NCBI GenBank assembly: GCA_902800325.1
Contig: CADCDW010000015.1
Span: 1 to 58,275 of the forward strand
Direction of reading: 5' to 3'
Source of the DNA: an uncultured Lachnospiraceae bacterium
GTDB taxonomy: Bacteria > Bacillota > Clostridia > Lachnospirales > Lachnospiraceae
Length of the DNA: 58,275 nucleotides
Shown: piece after piece, positions 42,126 through 51,297 of the stretch
How the letters are laid out: each line of letters begins with the position of its first letter
Position numbering within the stretch: position 1 is the stretch's first letter
The notes under the pieces: model-generated
The model's input: only the letters and a program-made list of their open reading frames with translations
What the model was told of the DNA's origin: nothing
Database searches by the model: none
Made by a program: the position numbers and the translations under genes

Positions 42126-43232
42126 TTAATTATATTTATCCATATACTCCATAAAAGCCTTTTTCATATCTTCCGAAGTAACATCCATATCTATATATGC
42201 ATCTCCGATGTCATTAAGTAAGATAAACTTAATCTTATCTCCTGTCACTTTCTTATCATTTTTAGTATATTCTATTATCTTATCTATGTCTATCTCATCA
42301 GGTAATACAGGTATATCATAAGCTTTTATGGATTTGATAATATCCTCAAGTATCTCCTCGTCGATTTTACCCTTGTTATAAGAAATCAATGATGCCAGTA
42401 TAGAACCTATAAGTACGCACTCTCCATGAAGCAGGTTGAAATTCATATATTTTTCAAGTGCATGTCCAAGGGTATGACCAAAATTAAGCAATGCCCTCTT
42501 TCCTTTTTCGGTCGGATCTTCTTCAACAACCATACGTTTAATCCTGCAGCTTCTAAAAACAAGTTCGCATAAGGTTTCATAATTATAAGTATTAATCGCT
42601 TCATAGTTTTCTTTAAGCCATATGTAATACCCCTTGTCAAGTATAAGTCCATGCTTGATAACCTCGCCCATACCTGATACAAACTGTCTTTTATCAAGGG
42701 ATTTTAATGAATTCTGATTCATATATACAAGAATCGGCATATGAAATGCTCCAACCATATTTTTATAAGATGCAAAATCCACACCTGTCTTGCCACCTAT
42801 ACTTGAATCCACTTGGGATAAAAGACTTGTAGGTACCTGAACAAAATCAATTCCTCTTAGATAGGTTGCTGCCGCAAAGCCGGTCAGATCACCGGTTACT
42901 CCGCCTCCTAAAGCTATAAGTAAATCATTTCTGTCAAATTTCTCTATTATAAGCTTTTCGTATAACTGCCTTACTACATCCAAATTCTTATTTTCTTCAC
43001 CTGCATTAAATACAAATGAAGTAACCTTATTAAATACTCCGGAATTATTAAATAAAACTAATATAGCATCCAAAAATATGGATGCTACATTGGTTTCTGA
43101 TACTATACATATTTTCTTTCCGGAAAATCCAAGCTCAACAATTGAGTTTGGAAGATTATCATAAGAATTATTAAATGAAATGTTATATACAGGCTTACCA
43201 TCTACATGAACAGTTAAATCCTCTTTTAACAT
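42126..43232 (-). CDS. aroB: 3-dehydroquinate synthase
   Basis: This 368-residue shikimate-pathway enzyme converts DAHP to dehydroquinate with NAD and a metal. Visible motifs are LIALGGGVTGDLTGFAAATYLRGIDFVQVPT (NAD site), VDSSIGGKTGVDF, EVIKHGLI and NFGHTLGHALE with the metal-binding histidines. Full length. It lies between lspA and divIVA, with no other aromatic amino acid gene in the window. Confidence 0.97.
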   Translation of the reverse strand: MLKEDLTVHVDGKPVYNISFNNSYDNLPNSIVELGFSGKKICIVSETNVASIFLDAILVLFNNSGVFNKVTSFVFNAGEENKNLDVVRQLYEKLIIEKFDRNDLLIALGGGVTGDLTGFAAATYLRGIDFVQVPTSLLSQVDSSIGGKTGVDFASYKNMVGAFHMPILVYMNQNSLKSLDKRQFVSGMGEVIKHGLILDKGYYIWLKENYEAINTYNYETLCELVFRSCRIKRMVVEEDPTEKGKRALLNFGHTLGHALEKYMNFNLLHGECVLIGSILASLISYNKGKIDEEILEDIIKSIKAYDIPVLPDEIDIDKIIEYTKNDKKVTGDKIKFILLNDIGDAYIDMDVTSEDMKKAFMEYMDKYN

Positions 43233-43259
43233 ATATAACTCTCCTTATAAAATATTTAT

Positions 43260-44585
43260 TTAAACAAATTCAAATCCATCACCGTCACCGTCATCGCCAT
43301 CTCCAAGAAGATTACTTTCTTTGACAGTTTCCACTTCAACATCTCCATCGCCAAAGTTTAAAGTTGGTATATCTTCAGAAGCATCACCGGGTTTTGAATC
43401 ATCTGCAACTTTTGTTTCATTTTCTGTCTTTGCTTCCGCTGTTGGTTTTACATCTTTTTCAAATGTAAATATATTATCTACAACAGCCTTTTTAGGTTTT
43501 TCTTCAGAAGTGGAGATACTTGCCGAATCTTTAGTTTTGCTTTCAGATACTTTATCCTGCGAAACCTTACTTCCTATCATATCTTTTATCTTTGCATCCG
43601 CATCTGCTTTTGCACTATCATATGATTTCTTCTCCGGTGCAGGATCAGATTTTTTTTCGGACGTTTTTTCAGAAGGCTTACCGGTTGATGTCGATTTATT
43701 TGCCGATGCTTGTGTATTGCCGGTTTTTCTGGACTGTGTGTTCTTTGAATTGTATCTTGATGAATATTTTCCACTTCCCATGCCATCTTTATTTACAGTA
43801 AAGGAAGATGTACCTTTTTTCTTATCTGTAACGGTACGTCCATCGTAAGGATTATATCTTCCATTATTCTTGTTGGCATCAGGATTAAAAGGATCAACAA
43901 AATTTTCTCCGGCGCTTAAGTTGGATGTATATACGGCACTGGTACTTACTCTGTCTTCAGGATTCATGGACATCCCGCCACTACTGCCGTTAAAACCGCC
44001 CAATGTAGACTCATCTCTCATCTGAGGATCACCTTCAAAAGATCCGAAAGGCATATTAGGGCCACTTGGTTTGCTCTTATATGAGCTAGATGATCCGCTT
44101 ACACCAATAGTCTGAAGTGATCTTTCATCTATGTATGATTTAGGATCAAAATCTTCAACACCAAGTTGTTCAAACTGCTTCTTCATAAAATATACAAAGT
44201 TTGACTTATACGCAGCATACTGAGTTTCAAGTTCAGTAATCTTTTGTGTTATCTCAGCCAGCTTTTTTTCTGCATCAGCAAGAATATTTTTTGCTTTGTT
44301 TTTTGCATCAAGTTTGATATTTTTGGCTTCCTGTTGAGCCTTTGACTTTTTATCTTCTGAGTCTTTCTCAGCAATCATAATAGACTTTTCGAGTTCAGCC
44401 TCTTTAGACTTATAGTTTTGTAAACCATCCGTTAAGGTTAATACCTTTTCTTTAAGTTCCGCATTTGAACGATATAACTTTTCGTAAGAATCAGCAACAA
44501 CCTCAAAGAAAGCGTTTACATCTTTCTTTTCATAACCCAACCCTGTTCTAAACTTCTTTTGTTGAATATCAACCGGTGTAAGCAT
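43260..44585 (-). CDS. divIVA: DivIVA-domain protein with long low-complexity tail
   Basis: A 441-residue protein. The N-terminal DivIVA membrane-binding domain begins MLTPVDIQQKKFRTGLGYEKKDVNAFF, followed by a coiled coil to about residue 145. The rest is disordered, rich in Ser, Lys, Asp and Glu, including Lys/Ser runs and an acidic end DGDDGDGDG. DivIVA marks negatively curved membrane at poles and septa. The tail is far longer than in Bacillus DivIVA (164 residues). It follows sepF, as in many Firmicutes. Confidence 0.92.
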   Translation of the reverse strand: MLTPVDIQQKKFRTGLGYEKKDVNAFFEVVADSYEKLYRSNAELKEKVLTLTDGLQNYKSKEAELEKSIMIAEKDSEDKKSKAQQEAKNIKLDAKNKAKNILADAEKKLAEITQKITELETQYAAYKSNFVYFMKKQFEQLGVEDFDPKSYIDERSLQTIGVSGSSSSYKSKPSGPNMPFGSFEGDPQMRDESTLGGFNGSSGGMSMNPEDRVSTSAVYTSNLSAGENFVDPFNPDANKNNGRYNPYDGRTVTDKKKGTSSFTVNKDGMGSGKYSSRYNSKNTQSRKTGNTQASANKSTSTGKPSEKTSEKKSDPAPEKKSYDSAKADADAKIKDMIGSKVSQDKVSESKTKDSASISTSEEKPKKAVVDNIFTFEKDVKPTAEAKTENETKVADDSKPGDASEDIPTLNFGDGDVEVETVKESNLLGDGDDGDGDGFEFV

Positions 44586-44645
44586 CCTTTAATTATCCCC
44601 CGTAAATAGTTAGATTTATACCCTCAAAGACATATTTTAAAATCT

Positions 44646-45284
44646 TTAGTACTGTCCAAGCTGAGGTGAAACTGTTGTTTCATTTAATATCTCTTCTCTC
44701 AAATCACCTGAAACTTCTATTGAGCTAGGAGCAGCTATAAATATATTGGCCGAAATAGCCTGTAGCGAACCACCTATAGCATAACAGGCTCCGCCTATAA
44801 AATCTATAATTCTTTGTGCAGGAGCAAGTTCAAGCCCTTCCATATTGATTACTATTGTCTTTCCTGCATTAAGGAAATCAGCAACTGTCTGAGATTCACT
44901 TATCTCCTGTGGCTTAATTACATACACTTCACTTCCACCCCTGTAACTGCTTGATCTTTGCTGTTTGTTTGAACTAAAGTCGACAAGATTATTGTTCTGC
45001 GGTCTTGCCTGAGTTCTTGCCTGTGAATATGAACTCTGTTGACTTTGTACAGCTCTGCTTGAAGACTGAACCTGTGAAGCCGAATAATTTGAAGTTCTTG
45101 AATAGCTCTGTGGTTTTTCAGCCGGTTTACTTTTTGCAAATGAATTTCTGGAAGTTTTTACAGGTTCAAAATCCTCATCGTCATCGTCCTCATCAAATAA
45201 ATCATCCTCAAATTCATCCTCATCATCTAAATCCTTCATCTTAAAGAAATCCAAAAAACTTCTTTTACTTGAATCCTTAGCCAT
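44646..45284 (-). CDS. sepF: Cell division protein SepF
   Basis: A 212-residue protein with an N-terminal amphipathic membrane helix (KRSFLDFFKMKDL), an acidic then Ser/Gln-rich linker (25-115), and the C-terminal SepF domain: VYVIKPQEISESQTVADFLN, then GKTIVINMEGL, AQRIIDFIGGACYAIGG and the dimer segment NIFIAAPSSIEV. SepF tethers FtsZ to the membrane. It sits between yggS and divIVA in the usual ylm-type order. Confidence 0.96.
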   Translation of the reverse strand: MAKDSSKRSFLDFFKMKDLDDEDEFEDDLFDEDDDDEDFEPVKTSRNSFAKSKPAEKPQSYSRTSNYSASQVQSSSRAVQSQQSSYSQARTQARPQNNNLVDFSSNKQQRSSSYRGGSEVYVIKPQEISESQTVADFLNAGKTIVINMEGLELAPAQRIIDFIGGACYAIGGSLQAISANIFIAAPSSIEVSGDLREEILNETTVSPQLGQY

Positions 45285-45313
45285 AACTATACAATCTCCT
45301 CATAAAATGTTTT

Positions 45314-46006
45314 TTATATATTATAATTGCGTTCTCCGAAAATGCCGGTTCCGACACGAACCATAGTAGCGCCCTCTTCAATTGCAACCATATAATCATT
45401 GGTCATACCCATAGAGAGTATACTCATATCAATATTATCAATGTTTTTTGATTTTATGTCAAGTAATAATTGGTGCATTTTTCTAAAATACTGCCTGTTT
45501 TCTTCGGGATTTTCAACAAAAGGTGCTATAGTCATAAGACCTTTAACCTTTATATGCGAAAAATCCTTTATAGAATCAAGCATTTCATATACACTGTTTT
45601 CATCAATGCCAAATTTAGTATCCTCATGCGCTATATTTACCTGAACTAAAATATCGGCGACTACACCCTTTTTTTCAGCCTGTTTTTCTATTTCAGATGC
45701 CAGATGAACCGAATCGACCGAATGAATCAGACATGCTTTATCTACGATATATTTTACCTTATTGGTCTGAAGATGCCCGATAAGATGCCAGTTTACCGGA
45801 CTTGAAACATTTTCGTATTTTTCGCAAAGCTCCTGAACTTTGTTTTCGCCATATTCCTTTATGCCATATGTCATAAGCTCTTCAATATCCGATAAAGGCT
45901 TCGTTTTACTGACTGCTATAAGTGTTACTTCATTCTCGTTTCGACCTGATTTTTCACAAGCCGACTTAATATTGGCAAGTACATTATCAAGATTTTCTTT
46001 AAGCAT
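45314..46006 (-). CDS. yggS: PLP homeostasis protein YggS/YlmE
   Basis: A 230-residue PLP-binding single-domain barrel. The PLP lysine lies in LIAVSKTKP (about Lys36). GENKVQELCEKY, VNWHLIGHLQTNKVKY and the C-terminal SMGMTNDYMVAIEEGATMVRVG are the family motifs. It buffers PLP and affects amino acid balance rather than catalysing a reaction. It lies just ahead of sepF, as ylmE does in Bacillus. Confidence 0.95.
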   Translation of the reverse strand: MLKENLDNVLANIKSACEKSGRNENEVTLIAVSKTKPLSDIEELMTYGIKEYGENKVQELCEKYENVSSPVNWHLIGHLQTNKVKYIVDKACLIHSVDSVHLASEIEKQAEKKGVVADILVQVNIAHEDTKFGIDENSVYEMLDSIKDFSHIKVKGLMTIAPFVENPEENRQYFRKMHQLLLDIKSKNIDNIDMSILSMGMTNDYMVAIEEGATMVRVGTGIFGERNYNI

Positions 46007-46029
46007 TTTTAATTCTCCTCTTTGATAGC

Positions 46030-47424
46030 CTAATATATTATCTGATTTTCATATACCTTTGATGAATCAAGGATAATATTATCATATATATTTATCGCTT
46101 CATCACTCTTAATAAGAGCAAAATCATCGATAGTTTTTAAAACCGTTACCATTCTAAACTCGGCTATACCCCTATTTGCCGAATATACCCCTTCTATATT
46201 TACTCTCGGAATTATCGACACTGCAAGATTTTCATTGGTGTCTATATTGAGTATTACATCTGTATCTTCGAAGGATAAAGGATCAACATAGCAATATTCT
46301 TCATCTGTTTTGTATATAGTCGGAGTAATCTGCTTTATGGTTATCTCATTGTCTTCACCCATAACCTGAACGTTAAGCTTGATATTATTGGATTGATTAC
46401 CGCCACCTGAAAGATATGATAACGGAATCTGGTATACCTCTTTTTCCGTAATAGCCGAAACCGGAACCTTAAGGCCTGTATCATCTTCAAGAATAATCTC
46501 AACACTTACAAATCGTTCCGACATAAAATTCAACATAAATTTATCAAGAGATATGTTAAGATATTTACCATCATTACCATAAATTATCTCATAAGGCATA
46601 TTTACATCATATGAAGAATTGTTAATTTTAAAAGTAAGTCTTGAATCTTCCTCTCCATATACAGCATTAATGGCTGCAATCTGTTCATCGGTAACAGGCA
46701 ATATAATGTTCCATTTTTCACTTGGAATAACCTTTACAACCGGTGTACCGGCCGAAATGATATCTCCTGTTTTTAAAGTTTCTTTTTTATAATCGGATTT
46801 GTCAAAATCTTCTTTATTGACATTTTCGATATTAAAACTTTCGTAACCGTCTATGTAATAAGTAACAAGACCGCTTTCAGGCGAAGAAATTGCCGCAAGC
46901 GAAGCTCCGGTATTTTGTCCCACCTGCTGCATCAAAACTTCATTAGTAAGTTCAAGCACCTTGTTATTTAGAGAATTTTCAAAATTATATGCATTATAAA
47001 AAGAAGCATCTTTATATGAAATCTTGTATAAAGAAATAAGATTTCTTACTTCATTATAATCACTTGAAGTAAGAAGACCATCATAACTTTCGGAATCGCT
47101 TATGGTATTGTACACCTGTCCGGTTTCATCAATTGTGCAAACCATTGAATTTTTCATGATTTTTTCACCATCACGTATATAATAGCATACGTATCCGGAT
47201 TTATCAGAATTAAGAACCAGCTCATCTCGAACAACAAGGCCTTCTATGATTATATTGTTATTAATGTCTGTTTTATTGACATTATATGTAGTAACAGGCT
47301 CTTTATTTAAGGACATTATAAGCGTTATCACAACATACAAAAAAATACATGCTACTATTACTCCGGCTATATTTACCTTTATATCTCTATTAATTTTTAT
47401 TATATTATTATTTTTTTTATCCAT
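46030..47424 (-). CDS. HlyD-like membrane protein of the ylm cluster
   Basis: A 464-residue protein with one N-terminal membrane segment (about 18-40) and a large extracytoplasmic part. Residues 50-110 look like a split biotinyl/lipoyl-type domain (IIIEGLVVRDELVLNSDKSG), continued near 185-245 (SPESGLVTYYIDGYE, GDIISAGTPVVKVIP), with a mostly beta C-terminal region. This resembles HlyD-type adaptor proteins, but no exporter genes are adjacent; its fixed place before yggS-sepF suggests a role in the cell envelope. Function not established. Confidence 0.7.
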   Translation of the reverse strand: MDKKNNNIIKINRDIKVNIAGVIVACIFLYVVITLIMSLNKEPVTTYNVNKTDINNNIIIEGLVVRDELVLNSDKSGYVCYYIRDGEKIMKNSMVCTIDETGQVYNTISDSESYDGLLTSSDYNEVRNLISLYKISYKDASFYNAYNFENSLNNKVLELTNEVLMQQVGQNTGASLAAISSPESGLVTYYIDGYESFNIENVNKEDFDKSDYKKETLKTGDIISAGTPVVKVIPSEKWNIILPVTDEQIAAINAVYGEEDSRLTFKINNSSYDVNMPYEIIYGNDGKYLNISLDKFMLNFMSERFVSVEIILEDDTGLKVPVSAITEKEVYQIPLSYLSGGGNQSNNIKLNVQVMGEDNEITIKQITPTIYKTDEEYCYVDPLSFEDTDVILNIDTNENLAVSIIPRVNIEGVYSANRGIAEFRMVTVLKTIDDFALIKSDEAINIYDNIILDSSKVYENQIIY

Positions 47425-47441
47425 TAGTAATCACCCGGACT

Positions 47442-48434
47442 TTAATTTACCAAACAAAGCATAGCAACAACAGCATCATATAAAACAGGCTTTGAAACCC
47501 CACTTGAAGCTACCATGACATAATCTTTACCATCTTTTTCAAGATACATACAAAGCGCATTTCCTGCTCCTATATCTGTTCCTGTTTTCCAAACTTTGAT
47601 GATATAATTAGAGGGAAGCTGTGCGGCTCCGTTTAAAAAGTAATTTGTTGCTTCTATATCAACCTCTATAGGTACGCCTGCTGCATTGGTATAAACATAA
47701 TTATAATTTTGACGGCTGTCTATATCATTTATTACACTGTAGCTTTCCGCCTCTTTAACTATAAGATACATATCATATGCTGTAGTATAATGATTAACCT
47801 CGTCCAAACCATGAGGATTAGCAAAATGCGTATTGGTAGCACCTATAGAATAAGCTTTTTCATTCATTAAATCGCAAAAAGCACTCTCGCTTCCGGCAAC
47901 GTAATCCGCAAGTATAAGTGCATAATAATTATCCGAATGAATCAAAAGATTATATAACAGGTCTTTTACTGTTATCTCAGAGCCTATTCCAAGCTGATTT
48001 ATACCGCCGCCTCTTTCGGATAAATCATAGCTGTTTGTTACCTTTACAACATCATCCAGACTTATTTGTTTTTCATTAACCTTGTCAAGAACGACCATAG
48101 CCGTTACAAGCTTTGTCATACTTGCAGGATACATACGTTTAAATGCATTTTTTGAAGCATATGCATATTTATCTGTTTCATTGATCAAAAGTGCATAATA
48201 GCAATCATCAAAAAGCTCACTGTTAATATTATTATCCCGATATAAAACAGTATCGTCAAACGACATATCCAGCTCACCCTGGGAAATTGTTCCGTTTGCA
48301 GCTACAGGAATAATATATTTTTCATCACTGTGAGGCGAACTGATTTTATTATTTACTTTTATTAAAACGGCAAATATAAGAACTATAACCGCAAGTATTA
48401 CTACCGATTTAAATAAATCCACAATTTCTCTCAT
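47442..48434 (-). CDS. D-alanyl-D-alanine carboxypeptidase
   Basis: A 330-residue penicillin-binding protein of the serine S11 family. An N-terminal membrane anchor (about 8-26) is followed by the catalytic motifs SMTK (about Ser106), SDN in LLIHSDNYYAL, and KTG in VWKTGTDIG. It trims pentapeptides in peptidoglycan. It lacks the long C-terminal domain of PBP5 and is anchored at its N-terminus instead. It starts after mgsA by 6 bases, inside a wall and division operon. Confidence 0.92.
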   Translation of the reverse strand: MREIVDLFKSVVILAVIVLIFAVLIKVNNKISSPHSDEKYIIPVAANGTISQGELDMSFDDTVLYRDNNINSELFDDCYYALLINETDKYAYASKNAFKRMYPASMTKLVTAMVVLDKVNEKQISLDDVVKVTNSYDLSERGGGINQLGIGSEITVKDLLYNLLIHSDNYYALILADYVAGSESAFCDLMNEKAYSIGATNTHFANPHGLDEVNHYTTAYDMYLIVKEAESYSVINDIDSRQNYNYVYTNAAGVPIEVDIEATNYFLNGAAQLPSNYIIKVWKTGTDIGAGNALCMYLEKDGKDYVMVASSGVSKPVLYDAVVAMLCLVN

Positions 48435-48440
48435 AATATC

Positions 48441-48839
48441 TTAATGCTTAAAAAGCTCTCTCCATTCTAAATCTCCTCTTTCAAGCGCCTTTATCATAAG
48501 TTCTGCTGTAGCAAGATTAGTTGCCAGAGGAATATTGTGTATATCACACAAAGTAAAAATATTGTTGATATCTACCTCATGAGATTTCTTTGTCTCAGGA
48601 TCTCTTAAAAATATCATCAAATCGATTGAATTATTTTCAATCATAGAACCTAATTGTTGTTCCCCACCTGTGTGTCCTGCAAGAAATTTATGTACAGTAA
48701 GATTTGATACTTCTTCTATCATACGACCTGTTGTACCTGTAGCATAAAGCTCGTGCTTGGACATAACCCCCCTGTATGCTATACAGAAATTTTGCATAAG
48801 CTTTTTCTTAGCATCATGTGCTATTAACCCAATGTTCAT
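48441..48839 (-). CDS. mgsA: Methylglyoxal synthase
   Basis: This 132-residue enzyme converts dihydroxyacetone phosphate to methylglyoxal and phosphate. The family motifs are IGLIAHDAKK, LYATGTTGRMIEE, LAGHTGGEQQLG with the phosphate site, and FLRDPE with the catalytic Asp. It works as a glycolytic overflow valve. Placement among wall genes is a common oddity of Clostridia; no functional link is evident. Confidence 0.96.
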   Translation of the reverse strand: MNIGLIAHDAKKKLMQNFCIAYRGVMSKHELYATGTTGRMIEEVSNLTVHKFLAGHTGGEQQLGSMIENNSIDLMIFLRDPETKKSHEVDINNIFTLCDIHNIPLATNLATAELMIKALERGDLEWRELFKH

Positions 48840-48857
48840 CTCCTCGTCTCCTATCCT

Positions 48858-49979
48858 TTAGTAAAGCGCCTTTTGCAGGCTTACATTAAGTACAATACCT
48901 ATGCCTAACGATATACTCAATAACGAACTAAGCCCATAGCTTATAAATGGCAATGGTATACCTGTATTAGGCAAAACCCCAGTTGCAACTCCTATATTTA
49001 TAAATGACTGATATGCTATAAGAGTACCGACTCCGGTAGCAAGAAGCATTCCACATGTATCTTTAGATCTTCTGGCTATCTTTATACATTGTAACACTAT
49101 TAACAATATAATTGCAATAATAATTACACTTCCTATAAAGCCTAATTCTTCACCTATGATTGAAAAAATAAAATCTGTCTGCTGTTCAGAAATAAAATTA
49201 GCATCTTTGACTGTGGCTATGGTTGATGAGTTAAAGCCTTTTCCGGTTAACTGACCGGATCCTATTGCCATAATAGAATTATTTTGCTGTGAAAAATCTT
49301 CTCCGTATTTTGAAGGATATACAAAGGACAATATTCTGTTTATCTGATATTCTTTTAGAATAATTTTATCTCCGGGAAGTTGTATATACCATAAAAAACT
49401 TCCTGCAACCGGTATAAATATAAGTAAAACCAATCCAATTATTTTATAGCTTAAACCGGACACATAAAGCATGGTTACAAGAACCATAAAAAGACATATT
49501 GTGGTTGAAAGATCCGGTTCGGCAGCTATCAGCAAAAGTCCTATTCCAACATATCCGGCAAATGAAAGTATGCATTTAAAAGAATTAATTTTGTTTTTTT
49601 CACTATACTTGCTAAGCAACGCTGCCACAAATACAATCATCATAACCTTTGAAAGTTCTGATGGCTGTATCTGTATACCATTTTCTCCTCCTATGCTTAT
49701 CCATCTCGTAGCATTATTTACATTTACTCCAAAAAGTAAAACCAAAACAAGCAATGCAGCATTTACGATATATATAATGTAGCTGAGTTTACATATAAAA
49801 TGATAATCTATAAAAGAGACAACAAGCATAACAACCACGCCCATTCCAACTCCGACAGACTGCTTGAATGTAAAGCTTTCATCAGCATTATTAACAGCCA
49901 AAACGCCCGCTACCATAATACCGATTACCATTATAAGTAATTTGAAATTATAATCCTTGAGACTGAACTTTGTGAACAT
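48858..49979 (-). CDS. rodA: RodA/FtsW-family peptidoglycan glycosyltransferase, probably RodA
   Basis: A 373-residue polytopic protein with about ten membrane segments. Visible family motifs are NNATRWISIGGENGIQIQPSE (loop with the catalytic Asp region), GIGLLLIAAEPDLSTT, GSGQLTGKGF and the C-terminal NTGIPLPFISYGLSSL. RodA polymerises glycan strands for elongation, paired with the PBP2 encoded upstream in this operon, which is why RodA rather than FtsW is favoured. The start overlaps minD by 32 bases behind a GAAGGAT site. Confidence 0.92.
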   Translation of the reverse strand: MFTKFSLKDYNFKLLIMVIGIMVAGVLAVNNADESFTFKQSVGVGMGVVVMLVVSFIDYHFICKLSYIIYIVNAALLVLVLLFGVNVNNATRWISIGGENGIQIQPSELSKVMMIVFVAALLSKYSEKNKINSFKCILSFAGYVGIGLLLIAAEPDLSTTICLFMVLVTMLYVSGLSYKIIGLVLLIFIPVAGSFLWYIQLPGDKIILKEYQINRILSFVYPSKYGEDFSQQNNSIMAIGSGQLTGKGFNSSTIATVKDANFISEQQTDFIFSIIGEELGFIGSVIIIAIILLIVLQCIKIARRSKDTCGMLLATGVGTLIAYQSFINIGVATGVLPNTGIPLPFISYGLSSLLSISLGIGIVLNVSLQKALY

Positions 49980-50763
49980 TTTTATCCTTCTTTTTTAACA
50001 GCTTAAATATACTAAAGCTATAATCATCATATGCATTTTCTGTTGTTTCACCGGCTATTCTTTGAGCTATATATGTATATGTTCTGCCGGATTTAGACCT
50101 GCTTCCTGCTATCATTTCGCCTCTGTTGGTAGATACGACGATAGATTCGTCATCCATAATTGTGCCGATAAGATTAACGGACAATATGTCTACGACATCA
50201 TCTACAGACATCATATCACCTCGTCTGACCATATTCATTCTGATTTTGTTGATAACAAGATCAATTCTCGGCATTTCACATGAATTTAATATACCGATTA
50301 TCCTGTCTGCATCCCTTATGGCCGAAACCTCCGGAGTTGTTACTATTATAGCTCTTTCAGCAGCCGCTATTGCATTTTTAAAGCCGTGTTCTATACCTGC
50401 AGGACAATCAATAATAATATAATCATATTCAGGCTTAAGATCCTCAATAAGTTTCTTCATCTGCTCAGGTGCTATGGCAGTTTTATCTCTTGTCTGTGCA
50501 GCTGGTAAAAGAGCAAGCCTTGGACAACTCTTATCTTTAATAATGGCTTGCTTGGCCTTACAGCTTCCTTCTATAACATCAACGATATTATAGACAATTC
50601 TGTTTTCAAGCCCCATTACAACATCAAGGTTTCTAAGCCCGATATCTGTATCAATCAGCAAAACCTTAAACCCTAAGTTTGCTAAAGCACTACCTATATT
50701 GGCAGTTGTGGTTGTTTTTCCGACACCGCCCTTACCACTTGTTACAACAATTACTTCACTCAT
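49948..50763 (-). CDS. minD: Septum site-determining protein MinD
   Basis: A 271-residue ParA-family ATPase with the deviant Walker A SGKGGVGKTTTT, DTDIGLRNLDVVMGLE, and YIIIDCPAGIE. The C-terminus carries an amphipathic membrane-targeting helix (FSIFKLLKKKDK). MinD recruits MinC to poles to block off-centre division. GGAGGAAT overlaps the end of minC, so the two are coupled. The last 32 bases overlap rodA in another frame. Confidence 0.97.
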   Translation of the reverse strand: MSEVIVVTSGKGGVGKTTTTANIGSALANLGFKVLLIDTDIGLRNLDVVMGLENRIVYNIVDVIEGSCKAKQAIIKDKSCPRLALLPAAQTRDKTAIAPEQMKKLIEDLKPEYDYIIIDCPAGIEHGFKNAIAAAERAIIVTTPEVSAIRDADRIIGILNSCEMPRIDLVINKIRMNMVRRGDMMSVDDVVDILSVNLIGTIMDDESIVVSTNRGEMIAGSRSKSGRTYTYIAQRIAGETTENAYDDYSFSIFKLLKKKDKNVHKVQSQGL

Positions 50764-50775
50764 TTACAATTCCTC

Positions 50776-51270
50776 CTAATCAACTTTATAAACAAAAGCG
50801 TTATCTGAACCCAAAACCCCCGCTTTGGCAAAACCTTTTAATTCGCCTATCACTATGATGTTTCCTTTGGATACAACCGATGCGCCCTGTTCAATGTTGC
50901 CAACAATTATTATGCTTGTTGCCGCGTTAATGGACTGACCTGTTTTGAGATTGCCTATATAAAACAGTCCATCCTTATCTGTTTGTAAATCAGTAAAGCT
51001 TTGATCTTTACATTCTTTTGTGGTATTGGTTGCTTTATTATTTATATTTAACCCTTTTTCTTGTAAAAGGGAAAGTATCTCATTTATTTCATCATCCGTT
51101 AATATTTTTCCTTCAAAGGTAATATCAATCGGCTTGGATTTCGTATAATAACGCCTTTTGCTTTGAAACTTAATATCGAGGCTTTCCTTAATTTCATCAA
51201 AGGAAGCTTCATTTGCAATTATCATGCGAATGCCCTCTTTATTACCCTTAATAATAACGGGATTCTTCAT
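50776..51270 (-). CDS. minC: Septum site-determining protein MinC, shortened C-terminus
   Basis: A 164-residue FtsZ inhibitor. The N-terminal domain covers residues 1-80. The C-terminal beta-helix domain keeps LKTGQSINAATSIIIVGNI (the MinD-contact R/KxGQ motif) and GELKGFAKAGVLGSDNAFVY, but stops at KVD, where MinC proteins normally continue for about 20-25 residues with a PxQxRIA-type segment. ATG 51270 is preferred from the AAAGG spacing; TTG at 51276 is the alternative. Confidence 0.9.
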   Translation of the reverse strand: MKNPVIIKGNKEGIRMIIANEASFDEIKESLDIKFQSKRRYYTKSKPIDITFEGKILTDDEINEILSLLQEKGLNINNKATNTTKECKDQSFTDLQTDKDGLFYIGNLKTGQSINAATSIIIVGNIEQGASVVSKGNIIVIGELKGFAKAGVLGSDNAFVYKVD

Positions 51271-51297
51271 ATTCAATTAAACCTTTCAAAAGTTATG

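Noticed and set aside
43321-43848. A 175-codon + strand frame opposite divIVA.
   Set aside because: It mirrors the low-complexity Ser/Lys/Asp tail of DivIVA, has no ribosome site, and gives a Ser/Phe-rich nonsense product.
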